Assembly (NCBI RefSeq): GCF_042661465.1
Contig: NZ_JBHSWE010000001.1
Location: 5,766,001 to 5,830,000, forward strand
Direction: 5' to 3'
Source of the DNA: Marinobacterium_A aestuariivivens
Lineage (GTDB): Bacteria; Pseudomonadota; Gammaproteobacteria; Pseudomonadales; Balneatricaceae
DNA: 64,000 nucleotides
The notes beneath the pieces were generated by a model. It searched no databases. It saw nothing but the letters and a program-made list of their open reading frames with translations, and was not told where the DNA came from. A program made the translations under genes and the position numbers. The number at the start of each line of letters is the position of its first letter. Positions within the stretch are counted from its first letter, which is position 1. This document shows, piece by piece, positions 58,253 to 64,000 of the stretch.

Positions 58253-61200
58253 ATGACCCGGCTTCCCGTATCTTTCGAGTTCAGTTTGTTATTCGGCCGC
58301 GGCACTGCAACGTTAGCCGCCCTCATTGCGCAGGTCGTGTTGTTTGAACGCCTCGGCGGAGACGCGGCCACCGCCGCCGAAAACCTGCGAATGACGCCGG
58401 CGGCCGCGACCGCCCTGCTGCTGTCCGCCCTCGCCCTCTGGTGGTTGAGTCTCGATCAGATTCGCCTCCAGCGGCCAGTCACCATACTGCTGTCGGCAGT
58501 CGTGACGCTGATCGGCGCGAGCGCCCTGACCGACTATCTGCTGGCGCCCGAAGACATCGTCGATGCGCCAGAAATCCCCGACTGGCTGACGGCGCGAATG
58601 GTCTCGCCCTTCACCGCCATGGCCATGGCCTGCCAGGGCCTCGCACTCGCCGGTCTCGGCTGTAACCTGTTGCGACGGCTGGTCCATCCGATGGCGGCGG
58701 TCGTCATGATACTGAGCCTGCTGTCGCTGCTGGACCGGCTGCCGACGGCGGCCAGCCTGCTGTCGGCGGGCATGTTCCACAGCATGCCGCCCGAGGCCGC
58801 CACCGGCCTGCTGCTGCTGGCGCTCGGCACGCTGTCGCTGAGCGCCCGTGCGAGCCGGGACGGGACGTCGAACCCGCACCAGCATGCGATCGAATTGAAG
58901 ACGCTCGGCGCCTCGGTCTGTATCTTTATCTTTCTGATTGCCGGCGGCGCCTACACCTACCAGAACGGCCAGCGCTATCTGGACAAAAGCGACGAAATCG
59001 AAAACCTCCAGCAGTTCCTGTCCGAGCTCGACCTGCTGGAGCAAAGCGCACGCAATGCCGCGCCTCAATTAATAAAGGAGCTGTTGAGCGGCGAAGAGGA
59101 GCCGCAGCAGATCTACTCGCACTACCTCGGCTCGGTCAACGAACATCTGTATCAGCTCGAGGTTCTGGCCGCGAACGATGGCCGGCTTTCGGTTTTCGTA
59201 CTCGAACTGCAGGTCCTGATCGCCCGTCAGTCCGAAGCCTTCTACAATGCCCTCCAGGCCTATGCGGCACAGGAACCATTCTTCCCCGAACACCTGCTGA
59301 ACGACCGGTCACTCGACGCGACCCTGGCCGCGATCAACGGGCACACAGCCGGGCTACAGGACCTGGCCGGCAGGATCCTGGAGGAACAGGAGCGCGGCCG
59401 GCAGCGGGCGCGTTTACTGATACTGGCATCGCTGCTTGTGACGCTTGCGGGCGCGGCTCTGCTGTTTTTCGTGCTGTTCCGGATCATCAACCGGGAAATG
59501 ACGCAGCGCACTGTCGCACAACGGGCCCTCGAAAGACGGGAGCACTATATAAGGGCGATCGTCGAGAGCTCGCCGGATATTCTAACCGTCTTGAATCTTG
59601 ACGGTTATATCGAGCAGGTTTTTCGCCAGAACCAAATTGCTTTTCCCGAAGCTGCTCCGGCAACGCACTGGCTCTCGCTCTGGCAGGGCGACGATGCCAA
59701 GGTGGCCAGAGGGGCTCTCGAACAGGCTCGCCGCAGAGAGACCGGCCAGTTTCGCGCGAGCCTTGCGACGTCGAAGGCCGCCACTTCGTGGTGGGACGTC
59801 ATCGTAACACCGATTTCCGACACCCGCGGGCAGCCCGAGCGGCTGCTGTGCGTATGCCGGGACGTCACAGAGATCCACAATGCCCACGAGGAGATACGCT
59901 CGCTCAACAAGACGCTGGTCCGGCGCGTCGACGAGCGGACCCGGGAGCTCGTGCAACACGAAACCCTGCATCGCGAGCTGCTGGAAAATATGGCCGAGGG
60001 GGTCGTCGCCTGTGATGCCGATGGACGGATAACATTGCTCAACAGGACTCTGCGCCGATGGCACGGACTCGAAGGGCCGGCGTCCGGACAGGATCCGCAG
60101 CTGGACTTTTTTGGGCAGACGGTACCACGCCGATGGCTGCCGAAGAGATTCCGCTCGCACGCGCGCTGCGCGGCGAATCCCTGTCGAACGTCGAGCTTCG
60201 AATCCGCTCCGAGGGCCTGCCGGAACGAGCGGTCCTGGCCAGCGGCGGCCCTCTGATAGGCCCGGACGGAGGAATCGAAGGCGCGGTCGTCACCCTGCAC
60301 GATATTTCCGAAAGCCAGAAAAGCGCCCGCCGCTTCGCCGACCTGTTCGAATATGCGCCGGATGCCATTCTGATCGTCAACGAGTCCGGAGCCATCCTCC
60401 AGATCAACCGCGCGGCGGAACTGATGTTCGGCTGGCGCCAGGCCGAGCTGCTCGGCCGACCTGTCGAAGCGCTGATACCCGACTCCCTGGCATCGCGACA
60501 CGTATCGCTGCGACGCGAGTATGTCCGCAATCCTGCACCCCGGGCCATGGGAGCCGACAGCCGCTTACTGGGCCAGCGCAAGGATGGCACGACCTTTCCC
60601 GTCGATATCAGCCTGAGTCCGATGCAGTCGGGCGACCACCGCCTGGTCACCGCCTTTATCCGTGACGTCAGCCAGCGTGTCGAAGCCGAGCGCAGCATGC
60701 GCGAATCGACGGCGATGCTGGATGCGATCGACGACGCCGCCTTGAATTTCGATCCCGATTCGCTCACCTTCAATTATGTCAACGAAGGCGCGCTCAGGAT
60801 GCTGGGGTACGAACGGGCCGAGCTGCTTGCGATGACACCGCTGGATATCTGCTGCGAGTTCGACGAGGCGGCGTTTCGCAATCGCCTCAAGCCGCTGCGC
60901 CGGCAGGAGGTTCCGAGCCTCAGTTTCACGACCGTTTTGAATTGCCGGAACCAGGATGCCGTGACCGTCGATGTGCGCCTGCAATACCTGCTGATCGACG
61001 GTACCAAAGCCCGCTTCATCGCCCTGGCGCGGGATGTCGGGGAGCGCGAACAGGTGCTTCAGGAGCTGCAACTGACCTCGCTTCGACTGGCCGAGGCCAA
61101 CGAGACGGTGCGGCGCGAGCGCGCGCAGCTGGCCGACCGCGTCGCCGAGCGCACAGCGGAGCTGCAGCGCGCTTACCGTGCGCTGGAGGACGCCAAGCAC

Positions 61201-63153
61201 GAGGCCGAGGAGGCGAATCGCGCGAAGTCGGTCTTCCTGGCGACCATGAGCCATGAAATCCGGACGCCGATGAACGGCGTCATCGGCATGCTCGAAGTGC
61301 TGGACCAGACCGCTCTGAAGTCCCATCAGCAGGATGCCGTCAACACCATCCGCGAATCGGCCTTTTCGCTGTTGCGGATCATCGACGACATCCTCGACTT
61401 TTCCAAGATCGAGGCCGGACAGATGCAGCTCGAGCAGGTCGAGGTCTCGATACCGGAGACCTTCGAAGCGGTGATGGGGGCCCTCGGGGCCGTCGCCCGG
61501 CAACGCAATGTCGATCTTTACCTGTTCGTCGACCCGGAGGTGCCGGAGGTGATCGTCGGGGACCCGACCCGGCTGCGCCAGATCCTGTTCAACCTGATCG
61601 GCAATGCGATCAAGTTCAGTGCCGGAGACTACGGACGCCGGGGCCAGGTCGAGGTCGAGGTCGCACTGACGGCGCCGCAACGGCTCAGCTTCAGTGTCGC
61701 CGACAATGGCATCGGCATGGACGAGGCCACCGTCCGGGGCCTGTTCCGGCACTTCAGCCAGGCCGACGCCAGCACGACCCGGCGCTTCGGTGGCTCGGGG
61801 TTGGGCCTTGCCATCTGCAAGCGCCTCACCGACATGATGCAGGCTTCGATCGGCGTCGAGAGCCAGCCCGGCCAGGGTTCGACCTTTACCGTCCGCCTGC
61901 CCGTTCAGGCGGCCGAGGCCTGTGCAGACAGCTCCCCGGCCAAGCTGTCCGGCCTGAACATCGTGCTGGTGGGCGACGATGACCCCGACAGCCGCAGCCT
62001 GCGCCGGTATCTCGAGCAGCTGAACGTACGGCTGCGTTCAGTGACGAGCCTTGACGAAGCCGCGCGCAGAGTGCCGACGCTGGACAGTCCGATTGTGATC
62101 CACGATACCGGCCACCGCTACCGCTCGCCCGAGGCTTTGCAAAAGGCGTTCACGGCGTCGCCTGCCGTACCTCATCTGCTGGTCAGCCGCAATCCACAAC
62201 GGCCGGACGAAATCACTGCCCTCTCCGTGCTCTATCTCGATGCCACCCAGCTCACCGGACATTCGCTGCGCCGAAGTCTCGCCGTATTGCTGGGGCAGGC
62301 ATCGCCACCGATCAGCCACGACCCGCAGCACGAGCTGCCGCTGGAAACCGAGATGACGGCGCCTTCCGTTGCCGAGGCGAGGGCCCAAGGCCAGCTCATC
62401 CTGATCGCCGAGGACGACACCATCAACCAGAAAGTCATCCTGAAGCAGCTCGAGCTGCTCGGCTACGCCGGCGAGGTGGCCCGCAATGGCCGCGATGCCC
62501 TGAATCTCTGGCGCGAAGGCGGCTATGGCCTGATCCTGACCGACCTGCACATGCCTGACGTCGACGGCTTTCAGCTGACGCGGGCCATTCGACAGGAGGA
62601 ACAGGGCGCCCACGCCATCCCGATACTGGCACTGACCGCCAATGCGTTGCGCGGCGAGAAGGAGCGCGCTCTGACGGCGGGAATGAACGACTACCTCACC
62701 AAGCCGGTACAGCTCATGGAACTCGACCAGGCGTTGCAGGAGTGGATGCCCGAAGCGGACGGACTGCCGGTCGAGAGCCAGGATAGCGATGGCCACGATG
62801 GCGCGGTCATCGATATCGACGTGCTCGAACAGCTGGTCGGCGACGATCCCGACACCATCCGGGAACTGTTGCAGGCTTACCGGGATTCGGTTTCGGAGTT
62901 CTCCCCGCAACTCGAGAAGTCCCGCCAGCAAGGCGATGTCCAGCAGATAGAGTCCATTGCCCACAGGCTGAAATCATCGTCACGCTCGGTGGGCGCCCTG
63001 CACCTGGGCGACCTCTGCGCGGAACTCGAAAATGCCTGCAAGTCACGGGATCTCGACTATGTGGACCATTGTATCGAAGAAGTCGAGGCAAGCCTGCGAC
63101 AGGTGCGTATTGCCCTGCAGTCGAGGCTGAGGGATAGCGGCCGCCTGAAGTGA
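58253..63153 (+). CDS. Membrane hybrid sensor histidine kinase with PAS, two receivers and HPt (frameshifted)
   Basis: The N-terminal ~210 residues form a cluster of membrane helices. A coiled periplasmic-type region and another helix (RLLILASLLVTLAGAALLFF) follow, then about four PAS domains, a HisKA domain (His codon at 61252, SHEIRTPMNG), an ATPase domain (DNGIGM; GGSGLGLAICK), a partly degenerate receiver, a canonical receiver (LILIAEDDTINQK; ILTDLHMPDVDG) and an HPt domain (SIAHRLKSSSRSVGA). The frame breaks at T6 60107-60112 inside a PAS domain; one T restores 1633 residues. It belongs to the BarA/ArcB-like phosphorelay type. Confidence 0.88.
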
Positions 63154-63495
63154 GGCGGCTCGACAACCGCCGGCGACTTCTTGATTCAAATTTCAGATGG
63201 CGCTGTTGTGATGACTGACGCTTCAGGAAGTAACCCGGCAGGATTCGATCGAAATTGCCAAGCCTGGCCGCGGCCGGGCATGGTCACGCAGGCAGGATTA
63301 ATAGTGTCGTCATCAAGGAAAAGAGGGGTTGTTGACTGGCATCAATTCATCTTTACGATGAAAGCCCACTACAATAGCCAAGCATCGGTATTCGCGCATT
63401 TTGACGGAAGGCTGGCGACTACCAGCCGGTCCAACCAAACGCCAGTACGGCCTTTAGGCATCGATCGCCCATAACGAAACCCTTGGGAGCCCTCA
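63154..63495. other. Intergenic region with a dispersed repeat
   Basis: This 340-bp stretch has no supported gene. It contains the 22-bp sequence (63272-63293) also found at 21761-21782. A 97-codon open frame at 63181-63474 has no recognisable family features. Confidence 0.45.
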
Positions 63496-64000
63496 GTGCT
63501 GCAACACTCTCTGGATCTTGCCCTGCAGGGGGCGGTTCCCACGGCGCCTTTACCTGGGGAGTGCTGGATCGTCTTCTCGAAGATGGAAGCATTCAGATAC
63601 GTGGTCTCAGCGGAGCAAGCGCCGGCGCGATGAATGCCGTCGTCCTCGCATCCGGTTACGGCACCGGCGGAAGAGACGAAGCTCGACGCCGGCTCCGCTC
63701 TTTTTGGGAAACGGTCGGCCGGAAGCAAGCTCACAATCCATTGGGCGTAACGATGTTCGATACGCTGTTCGGGCATTGGGCCCCCTTACGGGTTCGTCGG
63801 TATTCAGCTTCTACGACATCATTTCACGGCTCGTTTCACCCTATCAGCTCAACCCACTGAACATGAACCCGCTGCGGGATGTGATCGAGGACCATGTCGA
63901 TTTCGACGCGATACGGCAGTTGGAAAGCATCAGGGTTTTCGTATCGACGACCAATGTGCGTACCGGTCACCACCGTATTTTCCGCAATTCGGACCTGAAT
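63496..64000 (+). CDS. Patatin-like phospholipase, 3' end cut by window edge (two frameshifts)
   Basis: A GTG start at 63496 behind GGGAG gives LQHSLDLALQ and then the glycine-rich oxyanion motif GGGSHGAFTWG. The nucleophile motif is GLSGASAGAMNA (GxSxG). The frame is lost at G5 63528-63532 and again at C5 63781-63785; one added base at each continues as TGSSVFSFYDIISRLVSPYQ to the window edge. The catalytic Asp lies beyond the edge. It is probably an intracellular or secreted lipid acyl hydrolase. Confidence 0.83.

Noticed and set aside
63181..63474. A 97-codon open frame upstream of the patatin gene
   Set aside because: No recognisable motifs or ribosome site, and it contains the dispersed 22-bp repeat; probably non-coding.

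Overview
The window is GC-rich chromosomal DNA from a Gram-negative, aerobic proteobacterium, most likely a gammaproteobacterium. Evidence includes a phenol-degradation operon of the Pseudomonas dmp type, two lipoprotein genes, outer-membrane assembly (Slam) and DUF1302 proteins, sigma-54 control, an AstA homologue and a ProVWX-type transporter. Species cannot be fixed from sequence alone. No rRNA, tRNA, CRISPR array or intact insertion sequence was seen.

Layout. 1-3.1 kb: a partial AraC-type regulator and, divergent from it, an eight-haem cytochrome c with a TPR tail. 3.1-12.4 kb: a phenol catabolic block on the minus strand (dmpK-L-M-N-O-P-Q-B, then dmpD and dmpI) and the divergent regulator dmpR; a textbook sigma-54 promoter and paired upstream repeats lie between them. 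12.4-16.1 kb: a 165-bp hairpin/MITE-like element and a large zinc-ribbon/cyclase/ATPase/TPR protein. 16.2-23 kb: a minus-strand envelope operon (YCF48-like lipoprotein, MMPL/RND transporter, DUF1302, DUF1329) closed by an intrinsic terminator. 23.2-25.7 kb: Lrp regulator, astA and a DUF1338 2-oxoadipate-dioxygenase-like gene. 26.1-28.2 kb: a TbpB-like surface lipoprotein with its Slam exporter (type XI secretion pair). 28.5-31.9 kb: a paralogue of the large cyclase/ATPase protein. 32-35.3 kb: a coiled-coil gene and a complete bufferin-type (bufA-B-C-D) copper metallophore cluster. 35.5-40.6 kb: acyl-CoA ligase, ATP-grasp protein and CocE/NonD hydrolase. 40.6-55.4 kb: a catabolic region that looks devoted to an N-methylated (betaine-like) compound: Rieske oxygenase, LysR regulator, ProVWX transporter, DapA-like lyase, aldehyde dehydrogenase, FAD oxidoreductase, DMT exporter, MmgE/PrpD protein and two SDRs. 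55.5-63.2 kb: a signalling group (two response regulators, one with an EAL domain, and a 1.6k-residue hybrid histidine kinase). 63.5 kb to the right edge: a patatin-like phospholipase.

A striking technical property is that about twenty otherwise intact genes are each broken by one missing base, nearly always in a run of G or C. Restoring one base restores the family sequence and length (for example dmpP returns to 353 residues with the usual C-terminus). I therefore treat these as probable consensus errors in the assembly and annotate each gene over its full span, noting the break. Intergenic DNA is rich in short palindromic repeats.

The most interesting systems are the bufferin cluster, the Slam/lipoprotein pair, the N-methyl-compound cluster with a candidate LysR operator (ATAAC-N5-GTTAT), and the two giant cyclase/ATPase paralogues that flank the DUF1302/DUF1329/MMPL and Slam loci.
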